Below, in pieces: positions 11,710 to 23,048 of a stretch of 64,000 nt of DNA. The notes beneath the pieces were generated by a model, which made no database searches, was not told the origin of the DNA, and saw nothing but the letters and a program-made list of their open reading frames with translations. A program made the position numbers and the translations under genes. The DNA lies in assembly GCA_028583605.1 (NCBI GenBank), contig CM053334.1, positions 21,104,618 to 21,168,617 on the forward strand, in the 5' to 3' direction. Source of the DNA: Dastarcus helophoroides (Eukaryota > Arthropoda > Insecta > Coleoptera > Bothrideridae). The number at the start of each line of letters is the position of its first letter. The first letter of the stretch is position 1.

Positions 11710-12336
11710 ATCATATTTACGAATGTTCCTTACTTGATCGACAGACAGGTAAACAAACATGACCTTAAAAAAATATTTCACTGATTTGATGTTACAGTGG
11801 AAAACAAATCTTTTATAATTGAATCTTACTTTCAAAAAGCTCAAAAAAACAATAGTGAATGGACCTCTATTGCTGATAGTACTACAGAATTTTTATGTCA
11901 ATGGAGGTACTTTGAAATTGAAAAGTTTTTACGTATTCTGGGTTTTTACCCAAAAATTTTACTTTATTCTGGACATTTCAACTATTTTCTCAAAATTTCA
12001 GTGCAAAACTCGAATACGTGTTTTTCTCAATTACACTACCTTTTAAAATTTCCGCTTTTTTCAGAATTTCCCCCTTTTCCAAAATTTCGGTTTATCCCAA
12101 ATTTCGACTTTTTCCCAAAATTTTGATTTTTAAAATTTTTACATTGAAAAGTTTTACTGTTTTTCGAAATTTCCCCTCGAAAGTTTAACTTGGTTTCTGT
12201 TTTCTTTCGAAAAGTTTTAATTTTTTGAAAATTGCCTCTTCAAAATGTTAACACATAAACAGCGCGACTGAATTAATCGTTTGAAACAAGTCGAACATTA
12301 ACAACCATTTGCGAAACAAACGCATTTTACTATGTA
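11710..12336. other. Intergenic, no gene seen
   Basis: AT-rich sequence with runs such as aaaatttcgactttttccc around 12060-12240, the same degenerate motif as the larger satellite tracts. The two overlapping ORFs of 75-109 codons at 11797-12126 are Phe-rich products of this repeat and were not called. Confidence 0.5.
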
Positions 12337-13250
12337 CAGTAGACTCCTCAGAGACTAAATAGACTGAACATTTTAATGCTGTCTCATGCGTTCAGTTGAA
12401 GCTAAAATGCGGGGTAGTGGGAAGCTGCATCCCACTACTCTTGGACATGGCCGGATTAAGTTAAATTTATAAATACGAAACTCGCCGCGTAACGGTTCTA
12501 ACGATTTAGATGAAACTTTAGAATTAGGGGCTTTTGGACCAATAGGATAATTTTTACAAGTGCTTTTTGGTAAAAGTTCAGGAGAACTATTTTCAAAGAC
12601 ATCTTGGTTTAATAGTAAAATAATTTTCTTTCAATACGCGACGCCTGTGTACAATATTGTTAAGCCGGTGGTGTAAACACGTCATGATTGCAGTGAAATG
12701 GCGGCGCGCGCACGCCGATAATTGAATATTTATATATTTCATTTTTACCTACCCAAAGAATGAAACTCTTGATTTTCCTTCACTAATGTGTTCACTGAGG
12801 TTTCAACAATGATCCACAATACACTTCCCCATATTTTCAGGCCGTTTTCTAAAAAAAACCCCGATGTTATGTTCGCAACGGTCTGTCAAATAATGAGAGT
12901 GCTGGGTTGAGCTAGGCTTCCGCCAGGCTTTCAACTGGCTTCACTGCTTACCGTCTTACGTTCAGTCTATTTAGTCTCTGAGACTCCCGCTAAAGTTGCG
13001 CTCATCGGACTGGATCGACCGTTAAAGTTGTTACTCCCCTACCATCCGCACCGTTGTCGAAAAATGTATATGTTTTATTGGTCTTTATGCGGTTGAGTGG
13101 GTTATTCAAAAGTGGCGCTAAAACTCTGAAGTCTAATTCGTCGTTAGAAAATTAGAGAGGGAGAATATTCGCGCAACTATAGCGATCGTATCTTGTCAAC
13201 TTTAACGAGCGGACAACTTTAACGGGCGCAACTTTAGCGGGAGTCGACTG
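12337..13250. mobile_element. MITE B, second copy of MITE A in opposite orientation, split by another element
   Basis: The outer ends are cagtagactc (12337) and gcgggagtcgactg (13250). The interior from 12983 carries, in reverse, the same features as MITE A (gcggttgagtgggttattca, caactttaacgagcgg). A left TA lies at 12335-12336. The first ten bases are separated from the rest by the 636-bp insertion at 12347-12982. The right end lies only about 100 bp upstream of the LRR start codon at 13349, so the element may contribute promoter or 5'-UTR sequence. Confidence 0.7.
12347..12982. mobile_element. 636-bp inverted-repeat element inserted in MITE B, 4-bp target duplication
   Basis: The ends are CTCAGAGACTAAATAG and its exact complement CTATTTAGTCTCTGAG; the match extends to about 23 bp (through GACTGAAC). 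ACTC flanks both sides (12343-12346 and 12983-12986), and removing the element plus one ACTC restores a MITE end like that of MITE A. There is no coding capacity. The superfamily is uncertain; a 4-bp duplication excludes hAT and mariner. Confidence 0.7.
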
Positions 13251-13348
13251 TTTTATATTTTATTTCTGTAGGATCTAATTATTTTAATTTTTTTAGCTAC
13301 AACTGAACGTTAGTGAACGTTTTGAAAACTACCCAACCTTTTAGAAAC

Positions 13349-15181
13349 ATGTCTGACGAAGAAACAACTGATAATGTGCTCTGTTGGCATAATGGAGACA
13401 ATAACTGGAATTATGACGCTACAAAACTAAATGTAAAAGGTGTACCACACTTAATCTCGCTTCTAAAAGACACCAAAATCGAGTGCTTGTTCGTTATGAG
13501 GATTGATATAAAAGGGATTAAGCATCTTTCGGAAGTATTGAAAAGTAACACTGCAATCAAAGAATTGAGAATTGAGGAAAGCTACGTTGGAGACCAAGGG
13601 GCCCGCTATCTAGCTGAAGCTTTGAAATATACCGAAATCGATACGCTTTGTCTAGAATACGCCAATATTGGGGATGAGGGTGCCAAATGCTTAGCTCAAC
13701 AATTCAAAGAAAGTAAAGTTATTGATATCAGTCTTGGATCTAACGATATAGGAGATGCTGGGTTAGAATATTTAGCGGACGCTTGGAACGAGGGCAAAAT
13801 TGTTAAGCTCCGTTTAAATGACAATAACATTACAACAAACTCCTCGCAAATCATAGCTGGAATGTTTGGACTTGACTCGTGGCGTGATCTTTTAGTGATG
13901 GTGAGAGATTCCGAAGATGACAGAAAATTTATAAATGTTATGCAAACGAAATCGGGGTACCCTACAATAGAGATAGATCAGCGTAGATTTAGTCGCACTC
14001 TTGCTGAATTTGTAAGCAAAACTTTTAATGAAATCGGGTTGAATCTTGCCTATTTAAAAAATATATTAAAGGAAGATATCGACTTGTTTAAACAGGCTAT
14101 AAAAGGAACCACAATCAAAGAACTTTTCGTTCGCATCTTATTTAAAGATTACAACTTATTAGAGCATTTAACGGAGATGGTTGGAAATCATCATATTTAT
14201 AAATTTAGCCTAAGCGGGTTACCTAACGAAGTTTGTAATTTTCCAAGTTTCTTGAAGAAGCAGGTTTCTCATTTAGAGATAAAGTATTTGCGTAACTTGG
14301 ATAAATTCTGCGACATTATTCAATTTAGCAACATAAGATACTTATCCATTTTGGGCAGCTCAATAGTAGATAGTTCATTTGCGTCGCTGGCTAGCGTCCT
14401 TAAACATACAAAGATAGTAAAACTTGAATTAGATCACTTTGTGAATTCACCAAATTTTCGCATTTTGGTCGATGGTTTAAAAAATACCCAAATCACGCAT
14501 CTTAAATTGTCTACAGTTTTAACAAAAGACGACGCGGATTACTTTGCTGGTATTATTAATGATACTCAATTGGTATCTATCGATTTTAACGAGGAAGGTA
14601 TTGTATATAAGCCAAATATGATGGCCAATTTGTCTAAAAACAAGGGTACTGCTGATCAGATATGTTCAGCATTTGATAGTTTGGTAACTTTAGATCACAG
14701 TAATGATATGTTGGAATTAAGGCTTTCAGATTGCGATTCATTGGATCGGTATGTGACTTTTGTTCAAACATTATGGAATAATCCAAATGTTAGAGCTCAC
14801 ATTATATATGATCGATTGGAAATAGCTGAAAAAGTAGATCTATTTGTGATTAACATACAAGATCGCTTCAATACATTTATAAATAATAATATACAATATT
14901 TTGCTGAAAAATACGAGCAGTTTAATTTTATAAATCTAATAAAAGAATTCGATATGGCCAACTTAAGGGATATTGTGCGAAATCTGCTGTTACACAGAAT
15001 TTTATTCTATGTAGATGAATTTTATGAGATACTACATCCAATTGTGTATACAACGTTGTTTAAATATGAGTTACCGTTATATAATGAACAAATGGAACCT
15101 AATAAAAAATACGATATAATAAAGTACTACAAAGAACATCCTACAATCGATGGTGCTGAGGATTTACTAAAACTGTTATAA
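13349..15181 (+). CDS. Ribonuclease-inhibitor-like leucine-rich-repeat protein (intact copy)
   Basis: An uninterrupted 610-codon reading frame from ATG at 13349 (MSDEETTDNV); an open frame with a GTG 36 bases further upstream is not a likely eukaryotic start. The first 200 residues hold four or five RI-type LRRs of about 28 residues (for example IGDEGAKCLAQQFKESKVIDISLGSNDIGDAG). A central region of weaker LRRs follows (residues 220-460), then a helical C-terminal domain ending MEPNKKYDIIKYYKEHP. No signal peptide or NACHT domain is seen, so it is probably a cytosolic protein-interaction scaffold with unknown partner. A possible 3' splice site (tttttttag, 13289-13296) suggests a 5'-UTR intron. 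AATAAA signals follow near 15325. Two further copies lie at 57711-59571 and 60290-60881. Confidence 0.85.
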   Translation: MSDEETTDNVLCWHNGDNNWNYDATKLNVKGVPHLISLLKDTKIECLFVMRIDIKGIKHLSEVLKSNTAIKELRIEESYVGDQGARYLAEALKYTEIDTLCLEYANIGDEGAKCLAQQFKESKVIDISLGSNDIGDAGLEYLADAWNEGKIVKLRLNDNNITTNSSQIIAGMFGLDSWRDLLVMVRDSEDDRKFINVMQTKSGYPTIEIDQRRFSRTLAEFVSKTFNEIGLNLAYLKNILKEDIDLFKQAIKGTTIKELFVRILFKDYNLLEHLTEMVGNHHIYKFSLSGLPNEVCNFPSFLKKQVSHLEIKYLRNLDKFCDIIQFSNIRYLSILGSSIVDSSFASLASVLKHTKIVKLELDHFVNSPNFRILVDGLKNTQITHLKLSTVLTKDDADYFAGIINDTQLVSIDFNEEGIVYKPNMMANLSKNKGTADQICSAFDSLVTLDHSNDMLELRLSDCDSLDRYVTFVQTLWNNPNVRAHIIYDRLEIAEKVDLFVINIQDRFNTFINNNIQYFAEKYEQFNFINLIKEFDMANLRDIVRNLLLHRILFYVDEFYEILHPIVYTTLFKYELPLYNEQMEPNKKYDIIKYYKEHPTIDGAEDLLKLL

Positions 15182-16546
15182 AAATGGTTTATACGTTCTT
15201 ATTTGTTTGTTTTTTTAGAGTATACGTTCTGTTTTATCGACTTTGTCAACTCTTTAATATGTTTGTTTTATTTTATACAGTTTATAACCTAAAAAATATA
15301 TTTTTGTACTGCGCAGTTTTAAAATAAATATTTATTGTGATACTTTTAGTTTAGTTTTTATTACCAGTTATAAACTTAGGACACAAATATGTGTTCTAAA
15401 ATTTGTGCCCAAAATTTACAGCCTACTACTTTGACAATATACTATTAGTAATCCCGTGTTCGCGTGTAACATCTGCCAATAGAAATTTGAGTCTCGCCTT
15501 CGAATCTACAAATGGGAAACGTTTTTGAGGATTACCAATGGGAAATTCCATTTGCTTGCCAAAATTTAAGGAGCTATCTCCTACACTAGGTGGAAACTGC
15601 AAGACAACTGCATGTCGAAATGGAAGGTTCAGTTTAACGGACGAAACTTCGTCCATTAAACTGACCTTACTAGGTCATCTAAGCCCCTCTTCTAGCTTAC
15701 GACCATTCTTTCTCTAACTTTCTTAAAGGGTGAAATCACTATATTTTCTGTAAGTTTTCATTTAGAAATGTCTAACTTTTCCTGTAAATCATAACTGTTC
15801 TATAAAAATCTAGAGTTTTCCTTCTTTAAACAACTGTACAATTGACAGTATTTCTCTCAAATTTTTCGTTTTTTGAAATTCGTTCGAAATTTTGATCTAG
15901 ATTTATTGGGTTTTGTTTTAAATATTGGTTTTTGTTTGTTTTGTTTTAAATGTAGGTTTTTTGCAATTTCGGTTTTAAATTCGACAATTTCTTCAACAAA
16001 TTTAAGGTTTTTTTTAAACGTAGTGAAAGGTGCGACTCACAATTTTAAAAAATATGTATATTCTTAAAATGACGCTGGTTGCAAGTAGCAAGGGTAACAT
16101 TTTTTTTAAAGCCTTGGAGTTTAAACTTCCAATTATCATATTTTTTCCTCAAAAATTGAAACTAAAAATTTAAATTTTTTTAGGGATTTTTACTTCGTTT
16201 CCTCCTTTAACGTTGACGTTTCAAAGTGTTTTCTATTTTTTTTTTAATTTTCTATTTTCTAATTTTCCCCTTAAACTGAACATTTTCACTTGGGAAATTT
16301 TCAGTTTTTAAATAAGTTTTAATTCTAATTTTCTATATACATTTATAAGAAATTTGTTTTTTTCACATATTTTGGAAATGTTGGCCTTAAATTATATTGA
16401 TTTTGATTTTTTTAGTTTTGGGTTTATATACGTTCAATTTATATATTTTTTAAATTTTCAAGGTACCCAAAATTTCGGTTTTATCATGAAATCATTCTCG
16501 AAATTTCCAAGTTGAAACTTTTCTCCTTTTGAAGAGATGTTTAGTG
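15182..16546. other. 3' flank and AT-rich intergenic DNA, no gene
   Basis: Holds the polyadenylation region of the LRR gene (aataaatatttatt near 15325). From about 15720 it is T-rich sequence with scattered gaaatttt motifs. A 43-bp palindrome lies at 15624-15667. Short ORFs of 64-76 codons show no domain. Confidence 0.5.
15624..15667. repeat. Short near-perfect palindrome
   Basis: The arms aaggttcagtttaacggac and its near-complement (gtccattaaactgacctt) are separated by a few bases (gaaacttc centre). One mismatch and one indel separate the arms. No target duplication is visible, so it may be a hairpin or the remnant of an inverted-repeat element. Confidence 0.5.
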
Positions 16547-17110
16547 CAGGGGTTGGCAAACCCCAGGTCGCGAGCCGCATGCGGCTCTTTTAAAAGATAA
16601 TTGTGGCTCTTTAAATTCTTCTAAAAAGCTTGAATGGACAGACACTCAAAAAATGAGTACTCATTAAACAAGTAACCTACAGAAGTGAAATTTCCAAAAA
16701 TACTTTTCTTGGAATTTTTACGTTTTGCTAAAATTTCAAGAAGTATTTTTCCGAAATTTTTGCTTAATTTGTATTAACATTTTGGAAAAATACATGAAAT
16801 TTAGAATTTCTATAAAAAGACCAGTTTGGGAAGTTGAAATTTGTAAAAAATATTTTTCTCATGAGTTTTATTTTTTTATTTGTAAATTTTCTACAGCTTT
16901 GTAAAATAAAAAAAAAAGTTGAATTACTTTTGTGAGAAAAAAATCTAAATCTACAGAAACAGCAAATATCGAAATAAAAGCTGAAATTTCCATGAAAAGT
17001 CAAATTTTCAGAAAAAGGAAGAGATTTCGAAAAAATTGAGAAAAAGAGATTTCACAAAAATTGAGAAAAGAGATTTCGCAAAAATTGAGAAAAAGAAAAA
17101 GGAAAAATAG
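16547..17110. mobile_element. Partial hAT element, inverted relative to the copy in the downstream intron
   Basis: It begins CAGGGGTTGGCAAACC (16547), continues through a gcgagccgcatgcggctc palindrome, and then matches the reverse complement of about 21090-21688 over roughly 560 bp, including shared blocks such as gtattaacattttgg and tctacagaaacagcaaat. The other end is missing. It sits just upstream of exon 1 of the zinc-finger gene. Confidence 0.7.
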
Positions 17111-17284
17111 ATAAAAGTAATAATCAGGTTTTAACAATAGTTTTGCACAATTTTTTATAAAGTAGGCAAAGAAAACTATTCTATGGTGCCTAGTCCACAA
17201 TAGTGTTGTCAAAATTGACGCTCCGTTCGAAAGCATTCATCCTAATACTTTTAAAAGAACTCGAAAGCTCATCACGCGGGTAGA

Positions 17285-20200
17285 ATGGACGAAGATAAGA
17301 AAATGTTCATTTGCCAAAATTATTCCTCTGATAATAAACGCGAAGTTAATGAGAACATTTCAACAACAAAATTTGCTTCAATAGTGGGCAGTACTAGATG
17401 TTGCTTAAATGAAAACTTAAGCCAGACGCCGGACATACAAGTAAAAATCGAAAAAACTGATGAAGATTTGGAATGTGGGGTTGATGATAACAAATTAGAA
17501 AAAGGTGTTAATTTTCTAATTGATCAAAGAAATGAATTCGCCGTTTCCCTTGATAACATTTTAAAAGTTGAAGAAATAAAACAAGAGTAAGTGTTACATC
17601 TGTATTGAAGGATAAGTTACCCTATTTGTCTGGTATACGAAGCAGATTCTATTTTTTCAAAGTATAACATTGATAAAAATAAATGATGGTTATTTTTCAA
17701 AAGTTTGATAGCTTCTACCCTTGATAGAATCTTCGAAAATGCATCATTGAGAGGAGCTCCTCAAGCTTAAACAAATTTTATCTAAAAGATCTCTAATAAA
17801 AGAATATGTACGTCTGCAGTTCTACAAAAAAAAATTCATATAATATTGTCATTATGACATTTTAATTTGGAAGATTTCAAATCAATGTTGTTAAAAGTTA
17901 CTACTGGCACTTTGATCTGCATCAAATCCTGTAGGATTAAAACATTGAATTACAAATCTTGTCCCCTGAAACCAAGCAAGATTAACGCAGGGGTCGGCAA
18001 ACTTTTAAACCGAAAGAGCCAGCCCCAATAACAAAAATGATATCGTGGATTTCAAAAAGCCACACATTTTTATTTCTGATTTTACATATTATTTCAAAAT
18101 TAAATCAGATATATCAGACAAAATATGGGACAGAGAGAGACCCCCCTTACTCATGTAGTCAAACGAAAATATATTCAGCCCAAAAGTTTTTTATGTCTCA
18201 AAATTTGGACCTTTACTCCAAAATCTGCCTTTTTCTCCGCAATTGGACTTTTTTAACCCTTCTCTATTAGTCTTCTTTTTTAATATCGATTTTGTTCCTA
18301 AAATTAAACTTTTACCACAAATCTTGCATTCTTTTCAAAACTCGACAATTTGTGAAAATGTTTTAGCTTCTTCTAATTCGACTTACTGGAAGATTTGACT
18401 TATTTCTTCTTACTGCTATTTACTTCTACTTTTTTTTAATATCGATTTTGTTCCTAAAATTAAACTTTTACACCAAATCTTGCATTCTTTTCAAAACTCG
18501 ACAATTTGTAAAAATGTTTTAGCTTCTTCTAATTCGACTTACTGGAAGATTTGACTTATTTCTTCCTACTGCTATTTACTTACTTCTACTTTTTTTTAAT
18601 ATCGATTTTGTTCCTAAAATTAAACTTTTACACCAAATCTTGCATTCTTTTCAAAACTCGACAATTTGTGAAAATGTTTACCTTTTTCTAATTCGACTTA
18701 CTGGAAGATTTGACTTATTTCTTCTTACTACTACTTACTTACTTCTACTTTTTCTTTTTTAATATCGATTTTGTTCCTGAAATTAAACTTTTACCCCAAA
18801 TCTTGCATTCTTTTCAAAACTCGACAATTTGTGAAAATGTTTAGCTTTTTCTAATTCGACTTACTGAAATATTTGACTAATTTCTTAAAAATTCATTTCT
18901 TGTCGATTTTTTTAATGAAAAAAGTAAAACTTGGAAGTAATCGGAGATATTGAGTAAAATAGTTTTTGAAGATTTCCACCTTTTTTTCAAAGTTTTCTTT
19001 TTTCGTTAGATCTATTCTTAGATTTAACTTTTTTCCAAAATTACATTTTTTCGACTTTCTCCTATATTGCGGCTTTTTTTAGAACTTTCTACATTCTTTT
19101 TAAAATTCACCTTTTACCAAATTTCGGCATTTTCCCCAAAATTGACTTTTACTAAACATTTAAACTTTTATTTATTTTCTACAAATTTGAACTTGCTACG
19201 CAAAATTTGATATTTATTTCAAAATTTCGATTTTTAAAATTTGACTTTTCATAATTTCTGTAAATTGCTATTTTTTAAAAAAAATTATCAACATGTTTTC
19301 AAAATCACTTTCGCTTTCAAATCACTTAATTTTGATCTTCAACACTTGAACACTTGTCTCCGAATTTCTATATTCTTTTTAAAATTTGTCCTTTTTCCAA
19401 ATTAATCCATTTTGCCCAAATATTGACTTTTACTAAATATTTACACTTTTATTTATTTTCTACAAATTTGAAATTGTTTCGCAAAATTTGATTCTTATCG
19501 AAATTTCGACTTTTAACGTTCGACATTTTATTGTTTCTGCAAACTGCGATTTATTCAACGAAATTCGTCAATTTTCAAAATGTTTGACTTAATCTCAAAA
19601 TTAGATTTTTTTAATTAAAATTTAACCTTTCTTTAAAGTTCTACATTTTTCTCAAAATTGGAAGATGTATCTACATAGTCTTTTCTTTCGAATTTATTTT
19701 ACCAATTTTATCAAAATTCGAATTTATCTGAACATTTGGCGTTTTTTTTAATTCGTCTTGTTCTCGAAATTTCAAATTTATTCTCAAAATTGACTTACAG
19801 ATTTTCTTCTTCTCTGAAAAACTTCGACTTTTTAAAAGTTCGGCGGTTTTTTTAAACTTTCAATTTCTCTTTTCGAAATTTTACAATTTTTCGAAAATTT
19901 AAATTTGTCTAAAAATTTCAGGCTTTATATTTGTTCTGGGTTTCAATCTTTTGTCGAAATTCGACATTTTTTTAAATTTTACCTTTTTTAAGAACTTTTA
20001 ACAAATTCATTTCTGTTGAAATCGCTTTTTTTCAAAAATCGCTTTTTCCTAGATATTTCAACTTTTATTTCAAACTAAATTCATCTATTTTCAAATCTCA
20101 ATATTTGATTTTTTTGTTAACATTTGACTATCTCTGGAAAATTTTGACCTTCCTTTAAAATACAATACTTTTCTCAAAAGTGGAAGTTTTATCGATGTTT

Positions 20201-22919
20201 TCTTTCATTTTGAAATTATTTTACCAATTTCCTCAATATTCGATTTATCTAAAAATTTGGATTTTTTTAATTCGTTTTGTTATCGAAATTTTAATTTATT
20301 CTCAAATTTGACGTTTTTTTTTAATTTTATCTTTTTTGAGAACTTTTGACAAATTCATATTTTTGAAATCTTCCTTATTCGAAATTCGGTATATACTGGA
20401 AATTTCAACTTTTATTTCGAGCGGAATTGTTGATTTTAAAATCTCTAAATTGAATTTTTTTCTCAAAATTTGACTTTCTCTAAGAAGTTTTCATTATTTT
20501 GTAAAATTCAATACTTTTCTTGAACCTGTAATTTTTATTAACATTCTCTTTTCTTTCAAAATTATTTTACCAATTTTCTCAAAATTCGAATTTATCAGAA
20601 AATTTGGATTTTTTTTAAATTGTCGTTCTCGAAGTTTCATATTTCTTTTCAAAGTTTAAATTTCTCTGAAAAATGCAAATTTTTTGTCGAAATTTCAAGC
20701 TTTTCTGAAAATGTTGACTTTTTCCATGAAATTTTTCCTAAAATTTGACCTTTTTTCTTTTCCGAAAAAGTTCTAGTTTTTTCAAGTTCGACAATTTTTT
20801 TAAGCTTCCATTTTATTTTTACAATTTCTCTTTTTTTAAGTTTAATCCAGTAGCAAAGGGCAACCCCATTATGCCTTCAAAGCCTTCAAAGATGCGGAAA
20901 CAAGAATAGATGGCGACGAACTGCCTTCTTAAACAAGGATAGGTTGTAATTTTTAGAGTTTTTTACATTACATTTTACAGTTTTTCATAAAATTCAAATT
21001 TGCCTGGAAATTTTAGGTTTTCAATTTGTTTTGAATGTCAATTTATTGTCGAAATTTAGTGTTTTTTTTTTCTAAAATTTTACCTTTTTTTGAGAACTTT
21101 TGATAATTTTTTTTTTCGAAATCTTATTTTTCTCAATTTTTTCCAAATCTCTTCCTTTTTCTTAATTTTTTCGAAGTCTTTCTTTTTCTGAATTTTTTCG
21201 AGATCTCTTTTTCTAGAAATTTCGGCTTTTATTTCGAACTTTGATATTTGCTGTTTCTGTAAATTTAGATTTTTTCCCACAAAAGTAATACAACTTTTTT
21301 TTGACGAAATATCAAGCCTGTAGAAAATCTAAAAATAAAAAAGTATAAGTCATGGGTAAAATATTTTTTAGAAATTTCGGCTCCCTAAATTGGTCTTCTA
21401 GATATTTCCAATTTCATGTGTTTTTTTAAAATGCTAATACAAATCAATCAAAAATTTCGAAAAAAATAGTTCTTGAAATCATAACTTTTTTGTAAAAATT
21501 TAGGCAAAACGAAAAATATTTTTGGAGATTTCGACTTCTGTAGGTCACTTGTTTAATGAGTACTTATTTTCTGTGTGTCTGTCCACTCTAGCTTATATTT
21601 ATTTATTTTTTTAGGGGAATTTAAAGAGCCGCAACTGTCTTTTAAAAGAGCCGCATGCGGTTCGCGAGCCGTGGTTTGCCGACCTCTGCTCTAACGCGTT
21701 TCGATAGCCAAGATATCATCTTCAGAGAGATACTGTGTTTTTTAATCTTTCTTGGTTTCAGGGGACAAGATTTGTATTTTTGAAAATAACCAAGGACTAG
21801 TCCGTTCCACCAAAAAACGTAGGATTAAGTTAGCTTTTTATACGTTTTAATTCTTCATGCAAAACTTTGTTGACAACGAGGTTAAAACAATATCCATCTT
21901 AAAATGTCATGGAGTTTAAAAAAAACAAATAGCAAATGCATATTTTCTCAAATGAACTATATTATAGGCTAATTGAAACTGAAGATGAAAAATATATTAA
22001 AGTATCGGAAAAAGAAGAAAGTCCTAAAAAGAAAAAACCAATGTCGAGATTCTACTGTGGATATTGCGCTTATTCGGCGGGGAGAAAGTACCATTTGAAA
22101 TCTCACATAAATGCGGTCCACACGAAAACGGATTGGTACAAATGCGAAACCTGCGGCGTACTATTTACACGAACAAGCGACTTACGGCGTCACATCAGAA
22201 CATTACATACAGATGGCAACACAATCTACAAATGCCCCCATTGTAACTTCGCCTCCATCTACAAAGGAAACTTGACATCCCATTTAAACGTGAAACACAT
22301 CAGAAAGAAAATTTTCAAGTGCGAATTATGCACATACAAAGGGGCCAGAAAGGCCGACTTGCAATGCCACTTTAACAACATCCACGCGAAAACGAAATCG
22401 TTCACTTGCGAATATTGTGATTATTCTTGTTCGAATAGAAAGGGGCTAAACTGGCATTTGAACATGAAACACTGCGATAAGCATCTGATAAGATGTAGCG
22501 ATTGCGATTTCTCTTGCATTCAAAAGAATCAGCTGCGACACCACACCTTGGAAAAGCACACGGAAAGTGAAAAATTCGGATGCGACAAATGCGAATTTTT
22601 GGCACTCAGGAAAGCTACGTTAAGGGTGCATATAAAGTCCAAGCATCCGACTACTATTTACAAGTGCGAGTATTGCACCTATTCGACGGGGCACAAGCAT
22701 AGTTTGAAGAAGCATGTCGATGATATACATATCAAAAGGAACATTTACATGTGCGAGTATTGCGATTTTACGGCGGTGCGTAAATCTAGCGTTAAGCTTC
22801 ACACCAATGCGAAGCATACGAAGACTAAGGTTGCAAAATGTCAATATTGCGATTTTTCAACTTTTCATCGAAGTTATATCGTGCAGCATTTACGAATTAA
22901 GCATTCGAAAGAGATCTAA
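17285..22919 (+). CDS. C2H2 zinc-finger protein with ten fingers, two exons
   Basis: Exon 1 is 17285-17586 (ATG MDEDKKMF.., acidic, ends ..VEEIKQ) with a GTAAGT donor. Exon 2 is 21968-22919 after a TTATAG acceptor; the phase-2 join reads KQELIETEDE without a break. The product is about 417 residues. Exon 2 encodes ten consecutive C-x2-C-x12-H-x3/4-H fingers, starting YCGYCAYSAGRKYHLKSH and ending AKCQYCDFSTFHRSYIVQH, preceded by a basic KKKKP stretch. Several fingers use the CEYC/CDFS spacing common in insect tandem-array zinc-finger proteins. A DNA-binding, probably transcriptional, role is inferred; target unknown. AATAAA follows at about 22962. The 4,381-bp intron contains a 3.7-kb hAT element. 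The acidic exon resembles in style the first exons of the two minus-strand zinc-finger genes here. Confidence 0.88.
17945..17987. mobile_element. R1 foldback repeat, left fragment, cut by a hAT insertion
   Basis: Matches the left arm of the complete R1 copy (aaatcttgtcccctgaaacc) and continues, after the 3.7-kb hAT element, at 21689-21815. The pair therefore marks a single older R1 copy. Confidence 0.7.
18275..18895. repeat. Tandem array, about 160-bp unit, nearly four copies
   Basis: The marker aatatcgattttgttcct starts at 18282, 18438, 18598 and 18761 (spacings 156, 160, 163). Each unit also contains tcttgcattcttttcaaa and cgacttactg. Copies are highly similar, so amplification is recent relative to the surrounding degenerate T-rich DNA. 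Confidence 0.9.
20840..20962 (-). mobile_element. LINE 3'-end fragment (same family as 37930-38600)
   Basis: Read on the minus strand, it matches the last 120 bp of the LINE at 38430-38560, including caacctatccttgtttaag, gtttccgcatc and ataatggggttgccc, ending in ttaaact before an A-rich tail. It is 5'-truncated, as is usual for LINE insertions. Confidence 0.8.
21689..21815. mobile_element. R1 foldback repeat, right fragment
   Basis: Contains acgcgtttcgatagcc, the centre ctgtgttttttaatc, the inverted ggtttcaggggacaag and the outer gtccgttccacc, matching the right arm of the 7.5-kb copy. It continues the fragment at 17945-17987 across the hAT insertion. Confidence 0.75.
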
Positions 22920-22999
22920 TGTTCCATATTTTGTTCCAGGAAAATTGTTGTATTTGTTGTCAATAAAACTGACTGCCATTGTCTATATCTTCTTTGCGA

Positions 23000-23003
<4 letters not shown>

Positions 23004-23046
<43 letters not shown>
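23004..23046. repeat. (TA)n microsatellite, probably the LINE 3' tail
   Basis: About twenty uninterrupted TA units. In minus orientation the tract directly follows the last LINE sequence, as expected for elements whose 3' tail is a simple repeat instead of poly(A). Confidence 0.85.

Positions 23047-23048
<2 letters not shown>

Larger units (their letters stand above)
17988..21688. mobile_element. Non-autonomous hAT element, 3.7 kb, inside the zinc-finger intron
   Basis: The left end is CAGGGGTCGGCAAACT (17988), and the right end read inward is CAGAGGTCGGCAAACC (21688). Both halves of an R1 repeat flank it, which fixes the boundaries. The 8-mers outside are gattaacg and ctctaacg, sharing taacg, so the duplication has decayed. 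The interior is T-rich, has no transposase, and contains a 160-bp tandem array and a LINE 3' fragment. Terminal gcgagccgcatgcggctc-like palindromes are present at the right end. Confidence 0.75.

Noticed and set aside
15426..15656. 76-codon minus-strand ORF
   Set aside because: No homology recognised and it includes half of the short palindrome at 15624-15667.
16560..16600. tRNA-like or structured RNA at the gcgagccgcatgcggctc palindrome
   Set aside because: The same palindrome recurs at the other hAT terminus (about 21655), so it is a subterminal transposon repeat.
22402..22844. Minus-strand ORFs within the zinc-finger exon
   Set aside because: Antisense shadows of the ten-finger coding region.
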